The notes under the pieces: generated by a model | The model's input: the letters and a program-made list of their open reading frames with translations, nothing else | Told to the model about the DNA's origin: nothing | Database searches by the model: none | From: an uncultured Flavobacteriaceae bacterium | Lineage (GTDB): Bacteria; Bacteroidota; Bacteroidia; Flavobacteriales; Flavobacteriaceae | Direction of reading: 5' to 3' | Length of the DNA: 64,000 nucleotides | Assembly (NCBI GenBank): GCA_913061125.1 | Contig: CAJXUB010000005.1 | Coordinates: 1-64,000 of the forward strand | Made by a program: the position numbers and the translations under genes | Part shown: positions 1 through 9,273 of the stretch, one piece after another | Layout: each line of letters starts with the position of its first letter | Position numbering within the stretch: position 1 is the first letter of the stretch

Positions 1-1264
1 TGGGATTTGTTTTGTCGTTGACATTAGGGTTAAAAGATGAAGAGTAATCGTAGGAAGATGCATCGTAAGAGGACTGGACCCATTCAGAAACATTTCCTGC
101 CATATTATAGAGGTTATAATCGTTCGGTTCGTAAGCGTCTGCCTCGACGGTGTAGAGTGCTTGATCTGCAGAATAATTTCCTCTTAAAGGTTTAAAGTTT
201 GCCAAGAAACAACCTCTGTCGTTCTTGGCATAAGGACCACCCCAAGGGAAAGCAGCGCCTTCCAATCCGCCACGTGCGGCATATTCCCACTCGGCTTCAG
301 AAGGTAGTCTAAATTTATTGACGTTTTGTTTTCCTTTGGATTTTTGATACCCGTTTTTATAAATAGTTCGCCACTGGCAAAAGGCATCTGCTTGTTTCCA
401 GGTGATTCCAACAACTGGGTAGTCGCCATAAGCTTCATGCCAAAAATAGTCGTTATGCATCGGTTCGTTGTAGGCATAATCAAAATCTCGAATCCAAACG
501 GTGGTGTCAGGATAGACCAAAACGTCTTCCTTTTTAATATAATCGCTACGCTGTTTTATGCCTTTCATAATGCTATCATACGCTTTTGCTGCACCATCAA
601 CGTCTATGGCTGTGTATTCAAATTTAAACTCTCTAACGTCCCAGGTCCGTTCTCCATTGAACGATTCATTCATGGGTAAAAACATGTCGTCCAAAACAAC
701 GGCATAGGGTTCGTCTGGATATTCGGTGGTGTCGAAAGTGAGCTCTTCATTCCAGTCAAGGGGCGCGACCTGAATGGGGTCTATGTTGCTGTAAAGAAGT
801 GAGTTTTCGTTGCTATATCTAGCGTAGGAAAATTCTTCGTCATCGCCTCCATCGTCTTCAACAATTAAACTTTTGGGATAAAATCTTCAGATCCCATCGT
901 CCAGACCTTCAGTACCCTCAGTGACATCAAAGCCTAATTCTTCTTCGGCTTTTATTGCGAGTCGGCGACGAATGATGGAGTCTCGTACCCAATTGACAAA
1001 TTGTCTGTACTCGCTATTGGTGATTTCTGTTTCGTCCATGTAAAATGAGCGGACCGTAACAGTTTTTGTGGGAGCATCTTGGATGTCCAAAAGGTCATCG
1101 TCAGATTTTCCCATAACAAACGCACCACCAGGTATAAGGCTCATTCCATATGGTTTTTCTGGATGCCATCGCTTGCCCTTAATACCGGTAAGCTCTCCTT
1201 TATCCTTAGAGCCGCAACTGAAAACAAAAGCTGCTGTAAGGACTGTTATTGCGAATTTCTTCAT
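1..1264 (-). pseudogene. gldK: GldK, T9SS/gliding lipoprotein, interrupted by an in-frame TGA; 3' end beyond window
   Basis: GldK is an outer-membrane lipoprotein of the periplasmic T9SS ring with a fold like formylglycine-generating enzymes. Translation from the ATG at 1262-1264 gives a lipoprotein signal (AFVFSCGSK) and family motifs such as WHPEKPYGM, SFYMDETEITNSEYRQF and NWVRDS. Codon 126 (889-887) is TGA. Reading continues in the same frame without another stop to position 1, with YPDTTVW, NEPMHNDYFW, RLPSEAEWEYAARGG, WGGPY and GNVSEWV, so both halves belong to one GldK. A longer ORF opens at 1384, but the extra 40 residues precede the signal peptide and are probably not translated. The arginase-like gene ends 121 bases upstream. 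The TGA may be a real nonsense mutation or a sequence error. The rest of the gene, and presumably gldLMN, lie outside the window. Confidence 0.85.
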
Positions 1265-1384
1265 AGTATACAATTCGAGGCTTTGTTCCTCAATTTTAAA
1301 GTTCGTAAACTTATTTATATATTTTAACAAATACAACTTTTTTTTGTTTGAATGTTCATAAATAAAACTTAAACAAAATTTCAT

Positions 1385-2542
1385 TTAATGTTTTTGATAG
1401 GCTTTATACCAACGTTCTGGAATTTCTCCAGCGATAGCGCTGTCATAATCCTTTTGCATACACGCTATTAACGTATATTTGTTGTGTTTAGTATTTGGGG
1501 TTTGTAAAAATGGAGTCTCAATCCACCATCGGCCTGTCTTTAAGCTCTTGAGAAATACCAACTCTTGGTCTTGCACCAACACAGTGTATTTATTGAAATC
1601 GGCTTCTTTTTCAAAATTATCGTCTGCAACACGACAGTTAAACCCCTCTATAAAGTACCATATCATTTGAGCTATTAACATGCTCGTGGACTCGTCATTG
1701 ATGGACGGATTATACTCATAAATTCCGAAAGAGGTGACTTTGTTGCTTATGCCTGCATAACGAGATATGGCACAAATATCGGTTCCGTCAAATCCGTTGG
1801 GCGAAAATTTTTGATTGATGCTAACTTCAGATGACTTAATAGCGTTCAAATCAACAGTGACCAAGTCGGCATCCCGCATACTTGGTTCAACCCCTGTGAT
1901 ATCTTGGCGTAAATCTCCCAAGCGGTAAAACTCAAAATAAAGTTTTTCCATCAAGTCAATTTCTTCTTGTGGGTTAAAATACGTTTGAAAACCCAAAGTG
2001 GTGTAATTAAACAAATTATAGGGTTTTTCTAAAATTATCTTACCTACGTAGCTGTGATTTGAAATGGGTTTTGAGGAGTCCCCAAGATCAAAACTCTTAT
2101 CCACATTAACAATATTAATCATAGGTTTAACCTTGTCATATGCCCGATATTGAGCATAGGTCAAATCTTGACTTCCTCCTACAATTACGGGGATGATTTG
2201 TTGTTTTAACAACGACTCAACAACTTCAGTTACAGCGAAATAGGTGTCTTTCGGAGTCTCCCCCATAAGGATATCGCCTAAGTCTGCAATCGAGTAACTC
2301 CAGTTTCCGGGAAACAGATTGTAAAACGCATGCCTTATTTCATTGAGTTGCAGCTGATCTGCAGCAGGAGTTTCGGTGTTTCGTCGCTCTAAAACGCCCA
2401 AAATAGCAATTTTAACAGTCTCGAGATTCGGGGTGGACCGGTTGGTATGAAGTTCTAACTTTCGCCCCAAAGTTTGATTGTGTGAGACTTCGAGGGCCTC
2501 CACGAGTCGATCTGAAATTGGGGACAATAAATTAAAATCCAT
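1385..2542 (-). CDS. Arginase/formimidoylglutamase superfamily protein with degenerate metal site
   Basis: The 385-residue protein belongs to the ureohydrolase (arginase, agmatinase, formimidoylglutamase) superfamily, whose catalytic members bind two Mn ions. The fold landmarks are visible: PVIVGGSQD near residue 118, INIVNVDKSFD near 142 and DLVTVDLNAIK near 227. At these places the family normally has GGxH, DAHxD and SxDxD. Here the ligands read Q125, S150 and N233 in place of His, His and Asp, while D148, D152 and D231 remain. It may therefore have lost hydrolase activity. It lies between topA (3 bases upstream) and gldK, an order I know from other Flavobacteriia. Homologues are usually labelled formimidoylglutamase; no other histidine-degradation gene is nearby, so I do not use hutG. 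Confidence 0.8.
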   Translation of the reverse strand: MDFNLLSPISDRLVEALEVSHNQTLGRKLELHTNRSTPNLETVKIAILGVLERRNTETPAADQLQLNEIRHAFYNLFPGNWSYSIADLGDILMGETPKDTYFAVTEVVESLLKQQIIPVIVGGSQDLTYAQYRAYDKVKPMINIVNVDKSFDLGDSSKPISNHSYVGKIILEKPYNLFNYTTLGFQTYFNPQEEIDLMEKLYFEFYRLGDLRQDITGVEPSMRDADLVTVDLNAIKSSEVSINQKFSPNGFDGTDICAISRYAGISNKVTSFGIYEYNPSINDESTSMLIAQMIWYFIEGFNCRVADDNFEKEADFNKYTVLVQDQELVFLKSLKTGRWWIETPFLQTPNTKHNKYTLIACMQKDYDSAIAGEIPERWYKAYQKH

Positions 2543-2545
2543 CCT

Positions 2546-5026
2546 TTATTTTGTTTTGGAACGCGTTTTAGTTGCTTTTTTGGGTTTTTGTTTTTCGATC
2601 ATTAATTTAACCTCGTCAAGCGTTAATTTGGCAGCTTCAACCGTTTTGGGAAGTTCAATTTTTATTTTCCCTTTTATGATGTGATGCCTCCCCCATCGGG
2701 CTTTTTCCACACGAATGCCCTCGCTCTCCCAATCGTGAACAATTTTATCTTTTTCCTTCTGAATTTTATCTTGAATTAAAGTTTCAATATCCGAAGCTGA
2801 TAGATTATCCCAATCGTATTTTTTATTAACATTTATAAACATGTTGTTCCATTTGATAAATGGCCCAAATCGTCCCTTACCCTTTTGAACAGGCAGACCA
2901 TCGTACTCATAAATTGGCGCATCGGCTTGCGCTTTTTGTTTAATGAGCTCAACAGCTTGATCCATCTCTACTCCTAACGGATCCATCCCTTTGGGCAACG
3001 AAATGAAGACTTTACCATGGCGCACATAAGGGCCGTATCGGCCGTTACTAACCACAACGTCTTCTCCCTCGTAAACCCCTAAATCTTTCGGAAGTTTAAA
3101 CAAATCCAATACCTGTTCGAAGGTAATGGAATTTAATTGCAAATGGGAAGGAACACTAGCATAAGTGGGCTTATCCTCATCGTCGGGTTTTCCAATTTGG
3201 GCCATGGGGCCAAATTTACCCAAACGGACACTCACTTGTCGTCCAGAATTGGGATCTGTCCCTAAAATTCGTTCTCCTGACTCCCGATTCGCATTTTCGC
3301 GAACATCCTCAACCTGAGGGTGAAACGACCCGTAAAAGTTTTTCATCATTTTGGTCCAATCGGCCTTGCCAGACGCAATAGCGTCAAAATCTGCTTCCAC
3401 TTTTGCCGTAAAATTGTAATCCAAAATAGCTTCAAAATGATTAACCAAAAAGTCTGTAACAATGATTCCAATATCTGTTGGAACCAATTTTCCTTTATCT
3501 GAACCAAAGGTTTCGGAAAGTCGTTTTTCTTCCACTTGGCCATCCTTTAAAGTCAGTAATCGGTAGGGGCGTTTTTGGCCCTCCACAGTCCCTTTCTCAA
3601 CATAATTTCTATTTTGAATGGTAGAAATCGTAGGGGCGTAAGTGGAAGGTCTTCCGATTCCTAATTCCTCTAATTTTTTGACCAACGACGCTTCAGTAAA
3701 CCTATAGGGAGGTCTTGAAAAGCGCTCCGTAGCTACAATCGCATTATTCCCAAGCGGTTCATTGACCGCCATGGCAGGAAGCATCCCTTCTTGCTCGGCG
3801 TTTTCATCATCTGTACCTTCTAAATACACTTTTAAAAATCCGTCAAAAGTGATAACCTCACCATTGGCAGAAAACGATTTATCGTGATTTTGAGTCGAAA
3901 TTTTTACGTTGGTTCGTTCCAACTTAGCTTCACTCATCTGAGATGCTATGGCACGTTTCCAAATCAATTCGTACAACCGAACCTGATCACGCTCTAATGA
4001 AACGGTGTGTTTAGAAAAATCGGTAGGGCGAATGGCCTCATGCGCTTCTTGAGCTCCTTTGGATTTTCCTTTGAAATTTCGAGGATTGCTGTAACCCTCG
4101 CCGTATGTTGATGTAATCTCTTTTTGGGCTGCCTGCCGTGCTTCTTGAGATAAATTCACACTATCGGTCCTCATGTAAGTAATCAATCCGGCCTCGTAGA
4201 GACGCTGTGCCATATTCATGGTTTTACTTACCGAGAAGTACAATTTTCTGGCAGCTTCTTGCTGAAGTGTAGAAGTTGTAAAAGGTGGTGCAGGCGATTT
4301 TTTAGCCGGTTTTTTGTCTAACGCTGAAATAAAAAATTCGGCGTCAATATTTTGTTCCAAAAATGCTTTTGCCTCCCCTTCATTTTCAAAAGGTTTTGGA
4401 AGCTTGGCCTTAAACGTTTGCCCTTTTGAAGTTGTAAACTCAGCATCAACTCTGAACGACGCCGTTGGGCTAAACGCTTGAATTTCGCGCTCGCGCTCTA
4501 CAATAAGACGAACCGAAACGGATTGGACTCGGCCAGCCGACAGGCCTCCTTTGACTTTACGCCACAATACGGGTGAGAGTTCATAGCCAACAATGCGGTC
4601 CAAAACTCGCCGAGCTTGTTGTGCATCGACTAAATCATAATCAATGGTTCGAGGGTTTTGAACGGCTTTTTCTATGGCTGTTTTTGTAATTTCGTGAAAC
4701 ACAATGCGCTTTGTTTTGGTCATGTCCAATTTAAGGGTTTCTGCCAAGTGCCAAGCGATAGCTTCTCCTTCTCGATCTTCGTCGCTAGCCAGCCACACTA
4801 CTTCAGCGTTTTTGGCGAGATCTTTGAGGGTTTTTACAACCGATTTTTTATCTTTGGACACTTCATATTTTGGCGAAAAATCGCCTTCAACATCAACCCC
4901 TAATTCTTTGGAGGGCAAATCGGCGATGTGCCCAAAACTGGACGCGACTTTAAAATCTTTTCCTAGAAATTTTTCAATTGTTTTTGCCTTGGCAGGCGAC
5001 TCTACAATCACGAGATTTTTGGCCAT
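2546..5026 (-). CDS. topA: DNA topoisomerase I
   Basis: Type IA topoisomerase that relaxes negatively supercoiled DNA. The 826-residue protein begins MAKNLVIVESPAKAKTIEKF, the TOPRIM domain opening. The catalytic tyrosine is in the motif LITYMRTDSVNLS near residue 285. The C-terminal third carries repeated elements of the type GRYGPYVRHGK and GRFGPFIKW, typical of TopA C-terminal repeats, and ends in a lysine-rich tail without cysteine zinc fingers. A start at 5047 is also open, but it lies inside the TAnnTTTG promoter element at 5047-5054, so the ATG at 5026 is preferred. It is the first gene of a minus-strand operon with the arginase-like gene and gldK. Confidence 0.96.
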   Translation of the reverse strand: MAKNLVIVESPAKAKTIEKFLGKDFKVASSFGHIADLPSKELGVDVEGDFSPKYEVSKDKKSVVKTLKDLAKNAEVVWLASDEDREGEAIAWHLAETLKLDMTKTKRIVFHEITKTAIEKAVQNPRTIDYDLVDAQQARRVLDRIVGYELSPVLWRKVKGGLSAGRVQSVSVRLIVEREREIQAFSPTASFRVDAEFTTSKGQTFKAKLPKPFENEGEAKAFLEQNIDAEFFISALDKKPAKKSPAPPFTTSTLQQEAARKLYFSVSKTMNMAQRLYEAGLITYMRTDSVNLSQEARQAAQKEITSTYGEGYSNPRNFKGKSKGAQEAHEAIRPTDFSKHTVSLERDQVRLYELIWKRAIASQMSEAKLERTNVKISTQNHDKSFSANGEVITFDGFLKVYLEGTDDENAEQEGMLPAMAVNEPLGNNAIVATERFSRPPYRFTEASLVKKLEELGIGRPSTYAPTISTIQNRNYVEKGTVEGQKRPYRLLTLKDGQVEEKRLSETFGSDKGKLVPTDIGIIVTDFLVNHFEAILDYNFTAKVEADFDAIASGKADWTKMMKNFYGSFHPQVEDVRENANRESGERILGTDPNSGRQVSVRLGKFGPMAQIGKPDDEDKPTYASVPSHLQLNSITFEQVLDLFKLPKDLGVYEGEDVVVSNGRYGPYVRHGKVFISLPKGMDPLGVEMDQAVELIKQKAQADAPIYEYDGLPVQKGKGRFGPFIKWNNMFINVNKKYDWDNLSASDIETLIQDKIQKEKDKIVHDWESEGIRVEKARWGRHHIIKGKIKIELPKTVEAAKLTLDEVKLMIEKQKPKKATKTRSKTK

Positions 5027-5046
5027 AACTACATGTGTTAAGGCCA

Positions 5047-5054
5047 CAAATGTA
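5047..5054 (-). promoter_or_regulatory. Predicted -7 element (TACATTTG) of topA
   Basis: On the minus strand the bases read TACATTTG, matching the Bacteroidota -7 consensus TAnnTTTG. It ends about 20 bases before the topA ATG. No clear -33 TTTG lies at the usual spacing. Confidence 0.5.
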
Positions 5055-5167
5055 GAAGAATTTTTCGTTTTGATTTTTTAATTTTTTCCCAAAATTAATT
5101 TTTAAATCAAAAATAGACCCTAAAAATATTTATCTTTATGTTGTTTAAATATCTGATTATCAGTTGT

Positions 5168-5917
5168 TTAAACCTCCTTTGAGTTATCCCCCAAAGTTTT
5201 TTTGTAAATGATGTAAATCGGCAATTGCATGATACATCCAAAAAATAAACTTCCTAAACCGAAAGTAAAAATTGTGATGAGATACAAAAAAATACCGTTT
5301 AGAATTGTAATCAGGAAAGTGATTCCCCACTTTTTATGGCCCAAATGAAAGGATAATTTTAAGATTTCTGAAACAGAAAGTTCAGGGTTATAAGCAAACA
5401 TTGGCGCCACGAACATGAGCGGAATCATAACGTAAAACAGTGGTAAAACGCACAGTAAGGCGGCCACTACAGCGATTCCAAAATAAGACAACATGATGAG
5501 CATTGATTTTCCTAACCGATCCCCATTCAAATAATAGAAAAAGTCTGAAAATTTAAATTCGTTTTTTACATCCATGTGTTTTAATACTCTAAAAAATCCA
5601 AAGGACAAAATGGTTGATATCAAAATGGTTGTAAACAAGACCAAATACCACAGCGCGAGGTCTGAAAGCGAAGTGTTTGACAAATATTCGTTGTTGATTT
5701 CTCTGAGAGATAATCCATAGGTGATAATGGTTTCGAAATTGAAAACTTCCGAATTTATAAACAACAGAGGCAGTCCAAGGAGAATGTTTATAAGCTGATA
5801 CAAAACCCCTTGAAGCCAAACCTTTTTGTAAATGTAAATTGTGTTGTTAAACAAATCACTAAAATCTATCAAAAGGGTCTCTTTAATTTTTTTTTGAAGC
5901 GCAATAAATGTTGACAT
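5168..5917 (-). CDS. Multi-pass membrane protein of unknown function
   Basis: This 249-residue protein is mostly hydrophobic, with about five to six membrane segments: roughly residues 36-55, 88-112, 137-175 (two), 196-216 and 218-238. The N-terminal 30 residues look amphipathic and cytosolic. The segment following PELSVSEILKLSF, then HKKWGITFLI, resembles the repeated helical unit of bacterial membrane proteins annotated as DUF975-like or as the glycerophosphodiester phosphodiesterase membrane domain, but I cannot assign a family with confidence. It is transcribed alone, divergently from miaB. A perfect inverted repeat lies just upstream of its start. Confidence 0.75.
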   Translation of the reverse strand: MSTFIALQKKIKETLLIDFSDLFNNTIYIYKKVWLQGVLYQLINILLGLPLLFINSEVFNFETIITYGLSLREINNEYLSNTSLSDLALWYLVLFTTILISTILSFGFFRVLKHMDVKNEFKFSDFFYYLNGDRLGKSMLIMLSYFGIAVVAALLCVLPLFYVMIPLMFVAPMFAYNPELSVSEILKLSFHLGHKKWGITFLITILNGIFLYLITIFTFGLGSLFFGCIMQLPIYIIYKKTLGDNSKEV

Positions 5918-5923
5918 ATTGAA

Positions 5924-5942
5924 AGTTTATTCAAAATAAACT
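5924..5942. promoter_or_regulatory. Perfect inverted repeat upstream of the membrane-protein gene
   Basis: The sequence AGTTTATT-CAA-AATAAACT forms a perfect 8+8 base inverted repeat. It begins 7 bases upstream of the minus-strand start codon at 5917. This is a suitable position for an operator or a 5' leader hairpin. It is AT-rich, so chance is possible. Confidence 0.35.
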
Positions 5943-5990
5943 CAAAAAAATGGCAATTTAAAATAAGTTCGAAACTTAAAAACATGACAT

Positions 5991-6023
5991 ATTGTCATAA
6001 AAACACAAAAAAGTGTATCTTTG
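5991..6023 (+). promoter_or_regulatory. Predicted miaB operon promoter
   Basis: TATCTTTG at 6016-6023 matches the Bacteroidota -7 consensus TAnnTTTG. ATTG at 5991-5994 supplies a -33 element 21 bases upstream. The expected transcription start is near 6027-6030. Confidence 0.65.
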
Positions 6024-6058
6024 CACACGAATTGTAAATGGAATACAAACTCCCATCA

Positions 6059-7504
6059 ATGGAAAAAATTATTGACGAAAACAAACAAGGTACATCTCTG
6101 AAGTTGACGGCCAAACCGGAAAATAATAAGAAATTATTTATCGAGAGTTATGGGTGTCAAATGAATTTCAGCGACAGTGAAATTGTGGCCTCTATCCTCC
6201 AAAATGAGGGGTTCAATACCACATCGCATATAGAGGAAGCGGATTTGGTTTTAGTTAATACATGTTCCATTCGAGACAAAGCAGAACAAACGGTTCGTAA
6301 CCGCCTAAAAAAATACAACGCCGTGAAACGCCAAAATCCAACCATGAAAGTTGGGGTGCTGGGTTGTATGGCAGAACGGTTAAAAAGTAAATTTTTAGAA
6401 GAAGAAAAAATTGTGGATCTGGTTGTGGGCCCTGATGCCTACAAAGATTTACCCCATTTAATTGCCGAGGTTGAAGACGGTCGAAATGCCGTCAATGTCA
6501 TCCTATCAAAAGAAGAAACATACGCCGATGTTGCGCCTGTTCGCCTTAACTCGAATGGGGTAACCGCTTTCGTATCAATCACTAGAGGATGTGACAACAT
6601 GTGTACGTTTTGTGTGGTCCCTTTTACTCGAGGTCGAGAACGCAGCCGAGACCCACAAAGTATTGTAGATGAAATTAACGACTTGTGGAAAAAGGGCTAC
6701 AAAGAAGTGACCCTACTTGGCCAAAACGTGGACAGTTACCTGTGGTATGGAGGGGGCCTGAAAAAAGATTTTGAAAAAGCATCTGATTTGCAAAAAGCAA
6801 CCGCAACAGATTTTGCTGGACTGCTTAAATTGTGCGCAACGGCACAACCCAAAATGCGCTTTCGATTTTCGACTTCCAATCCGCAAGATATGTCCTTGGA
6901 CGTGATAAAAACCATGGCAAAACACGAGAATATTTGCAATTACATTCACTTGCCCGTTCAAAGTGGAAGCAACCGAATCCTAAAAGCCATGAACCGGCAA
7001 CACACCAGAGAGGATTATTTTGAGCTTATCGATAATATAAAACAATTTATACCAGATTGTGCCATATCCCATGACATGATAAGCGGATTTCCTACTGAAA
7101 CTGAAGAAGACCATAAAGATACGCTAAGCCTGATGAACTACGTCAAATACAGCTTTGGCTACATGTTTGCCTATTCGGAAAGACCCGGAACGTTAGCTGA
7201 ACGCAAGCTTGAAGACGATATTCCGGAGGAAACAAAAAAACGACGACTGCAAGAAGTTGTCGCGCTTCAACAACAACACAGCTTGGAACGCAGTCAAGAA
7301 TTTTTAGGACAAACTGTTGAGGTTCTTATAGAAAAGACCTCCAAAAAATCAAACGCTGAATGGGCTGGAAGAACACCACAAAACACCATGGTCGTTTTTC
7401 CAAAAGAGCACTATGCTGTTGGGGATTTTGTTCTGGTAAAAATAGACGATTGCACAAGTGCTACCCTAAAAGGTAAGGCCATCGAATACTCCAAAAATAA
7501 CTAG
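6059..7504 (+). CDS. miaB: tRNA-2-methylthio-N6-dimethylallyladenosine synthase MiaB
   Basis: Radical-SAM methylthiotransferase that converts i6A37 to ms2i6A37 in tRNAs. The N-terminal UPF0004 domain has cluster cysteines C33 (ESYGCQMN), C69 (NTCSIRDKA) and C103 (VLGCMAE). The radical-SAM motif CxxxCxxC is C178, C182 and C185 (RGCDNMCTFCVVPFTRG). A C-terminal TRAM domain follows, in the last 70 residues or so. An in-frame ATG at 6038 would add seven residues (MEYKLPS). I prefer 6059 because flavobacterial homologues start MEKIIDE. The sigma-54 activator gene starts 3 bases downstream, forming an operon with lptE and secG. Confidence 0.95.
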   Translation: MEKIIDENKQGTSLKLTAKPENNKKLFIESYGCQMNFSDSEIVASILQNEGFNTTSHIEEADLVLVNTCSIRDKAEQTVRNRLKKYNAVKRQNPTMKVGVLGCMAERLKSKFLEEEKIVDLVVGPDAYKDLPHLIAEVEDGRNAVNVILSKEETYADVAPVRLNSNGVTAFVSITRGCDNMCTFCVVPFTRGRERSRDPQSIVDEINDLWKKGYKEVTLLGQNVDSYLWYGGGLKKDFEKASDLQKATATDFAGLLKLCATAQPKMRFRFSTSNPQDMSLDVIKTMAKHENICNYIHLPVQSGSNRILKAMNRQHTREDYFELIDNIKQFIPDCAISHDMISGFPTETEEDHKDTLSLMNYVKYSFGYMFAYSERPGTLAERKLEDDIPEETKKRRLQEVVALQQQHSLERSQEFLGQTVEVLIEKTSKKSNAEWAGRTPQNTMVVFPKEHYAVGDFVLVKIDDCTSATLKGKAIEYSKNN

Positions 7505-7507
7505 ATT

Positions 7508-8770
7508 ATGGAAACTGTTCTATCCATCAAACAACGCTTTGGAATTATTGGCAACGATACCGGTCTGAATCGCGCCATAGAGAAGGCCATTCAAGTCGCA
7601 CCCACCGATATTTCGGTGTTGGTAACTGGTGAAAGTGGGGTCGGAAAAGAAGTCATTCCAAAAATTATTCACCAACTCTCGCACCGTAAACATGGGAGGT
7701 ACATCGCCGTGAATTGTGGAGCCATCCCAGAAGGTACCATCGACAGCGAATTGTTTGGGCACGAGAAAGGAGCTTTTACAGGAGCAACCCAAACACGTTC
7801 GGGGTATTTTGAAGTGGCCGATGGGGGTACCATTTTTTTGGACGAAGTTGGCGAACTTCCACTAACCACTCAAGTGAGGTTGTTACGCGTATTAGAAAAT
7901 GGGGAATTCATCAAAGTAGGATCCAGCAAGGTTCAAAAAACAAACGTTCGTATTGTGGCGGCAACCAACGTCCACATGTTTGAAGCCATTCGTAAAGAAA
8001 AATTTAGAGAAGATTTATACTATCGATTAAGTACCATCGAAATCCCAATTCCTGCTTTGCGAAAACGTAAAGATGATATTCATCTGTTGTTCCGAAAATT
8101 CTCCAGCGATTTTGCCCTTAAATACAAAATGCCCACCATTCGATTGACAGGGCAAGCGGTTCAGTTAATTCAAAATTACCGTTGGACGGGAAACATCCGT
8201 CAATTGCGCAATGTCGCCGAGCAAATTTCAGTATTAGAATCTACCCGAGAGATTAGCGCCGCAACACTAAAAGGGTACCTGCCAGATATGGGCCCACAGC
8301 TTCCAGCGGTGGTCAAAAAAGAATCTTCAACGAGTGATTTTAGCAACGAGAGGGAAATTTTGTACAAGGTGCTTTTCGATATGAAAAACGATTTGAACGA
8401 CCTAAAAAAACTTACTATGGAGCTGATGCAAAATGACAACCTGAAAGACGTTCAAGAAAAACACGAACACCTGATTCAAAAAATATACAACAACACCCCT
8501 GAACCATCGGAAGTGAACGAAGGGCAAATCTTGGCGTTATCCAATCCGAAGCATGAAAATAATACCGTAGAAATTGTTGAAAATCATTCAACTTATGATT
8601 TCATTGAGGACGTCGAGGAAGAGGAAGAAACATTATCTTTACACGACAAAGAGTTGGAATTGATTAAAAAATCGTTGGAGCGCCACAACGGCAAACGCAA
8701 ATTGGCAGCCGATGAATTGGGAATTTCAGAGCGGACCTTGTACAGAAAAATTAAACAGTATGATCTGTAA
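7508..8770 (+). CDS. Sigma-54 interaction-domain transcriptional activator without receiver domain
   Basis: Bacterial enhancer-binding protein that opens sigma-54 promoters using ATP. The AAA+ domain starts almost at the N terminus. It shows Walker A GESGVGKE (41-48), the sigma-54 contact loop GAFTGA (88-93), Walker B GGTIFLDEVGE (106-116) and the arginine-finger region REDLYYRL. The C terminus is a Fis-type helix-turn-helix ending NGKRKLAADELGISERTLYRKI. Residues from about 265 to 365 form an acidic, low-complexity linker. It has no N-terminal receiver, GAF or PAS domain, so any signal must come through partners or abundance. The 3' end overlaps lptE by 11 bases. Confidence 0.92.
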   Translation: METVLSIKQRFGIIGNDTGLNRAIEKAIQVAPTDISVLVTGESGVGKEVIPKIIHQLSHRKHGRYIAVNCGAIPEGTIDSELFGHEKGAFTGATQTRSGYFEVADGGTIFLDEVGELPLTTQVRLLRVLENGEFIKVGSSKVQKTNVRIVAATNVHMFEAIRKEKFREDLYYRLSTIEIPIPALRKRKDDIHLLFRKFSSDFALKYKMPTIRLTGQAVQLIQNYRWTGNIRQLRNVAEQISVLESTREISAATLKGYLPDMGPQLPAVVKKESSTSDFSNEREILYKVLFDMKNDLNDLKKLTMELMQNDNLKDVQEKHEHLIQKIYNNTPEPSEVNEGQILALSNPKHENNTVEIVENHSTYDFIEDVEEEEETLSLHDKELELIKKSLERHNGKRKLAADELGISERTLYRKIKQYDL

Positions 8771-9272
8771 CGCTTTAAAAATACTAGCATTAGGTCTCAC
8801 AACAACGATCGCCGTTGGGTGTGGCGCGTATTCCTTTACGGGAATTTCTATTGGAAGTGACACGGAAACTTTTCAGGTGAATTATTTTCAAAATACAGCC
8901 GATTTAATTGAACCGGGACTCGACCGCGATTTTACGTTAGCCCTCCAAGATATCATTTTAAATCAAACCAATTTATCTTTGGTAAAATCCAATGGGGACA
9001 TCGTTTACGAAGGTGAAATTGTGGAATACAGAATTTCACCCACCACGGCAACGGCCAACAATAGGGCGGCTCAAAACAGATTGACCGTTAGTGTAAATGT
9101 CCGATTTATCAATAAAAATGACGAAGAAGCGGATTTTGAAAAACGGTTTTCATTTTTTTACGATTATGAAGGCGGTGCGCAACTTATTGGTGCTCAAAAA
9201 GCAACGGCCATCGAAGAAATTTTTGACCGATTAACGCAAGATATCATTAACGCCTCTTTGGCCAACTGGTAA
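8760..9272 (+). CDS. lptE: LptE-like LPS-assembly lipoprotein
   Basis: The 170-residue protein starts MICNALKILALGLT and has a lipoprotein signal ending AVGCGAYSFTG. GAYSFTG at the mature N terminus and the following pattern of beta strands match the LptE/LptE-like family of Bacteroidota. LptE plugs the LptD barrel that delivers lipopolysaccharide to the outer surface. The frame is open from 8712, but the lipoprotein signal fixes the start at 8760, inside the end of the upstream gene. The next gene starts 1 base after the stop, so translation is likely coupled. Confidence 0.85.
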   Translation: MICNALKILALGLTTTIAVGCGAYSFTGISIGSDTETFQVNYFQNTADLIEPGLDRDFTLALQDIILNQTNLSLVKSNGDIVYEGEIVEYRISPTTATANNRAAQNRLTVSVNVRFINKNDEEADFEKRFSFFYDYEGGAQLIGAQKATAIEEIFDRLTQDIINASLANW

Positions 9273-9273
9273 T

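Noticed and set aside
887-889. Recoding of TGA as selenocysteine or an altered genetic code
   Set aside because: TGA ends rodA, leuC and sufD at the expected family lengths, and no selenocysteine context is expected in GldK.
880-895. Explaining the gldK interruption by two compensating frameshifts
   Set aside because: Both sides of the TGA are in the same frame, so one substitution is enough. A double frameshift needs two independent events.
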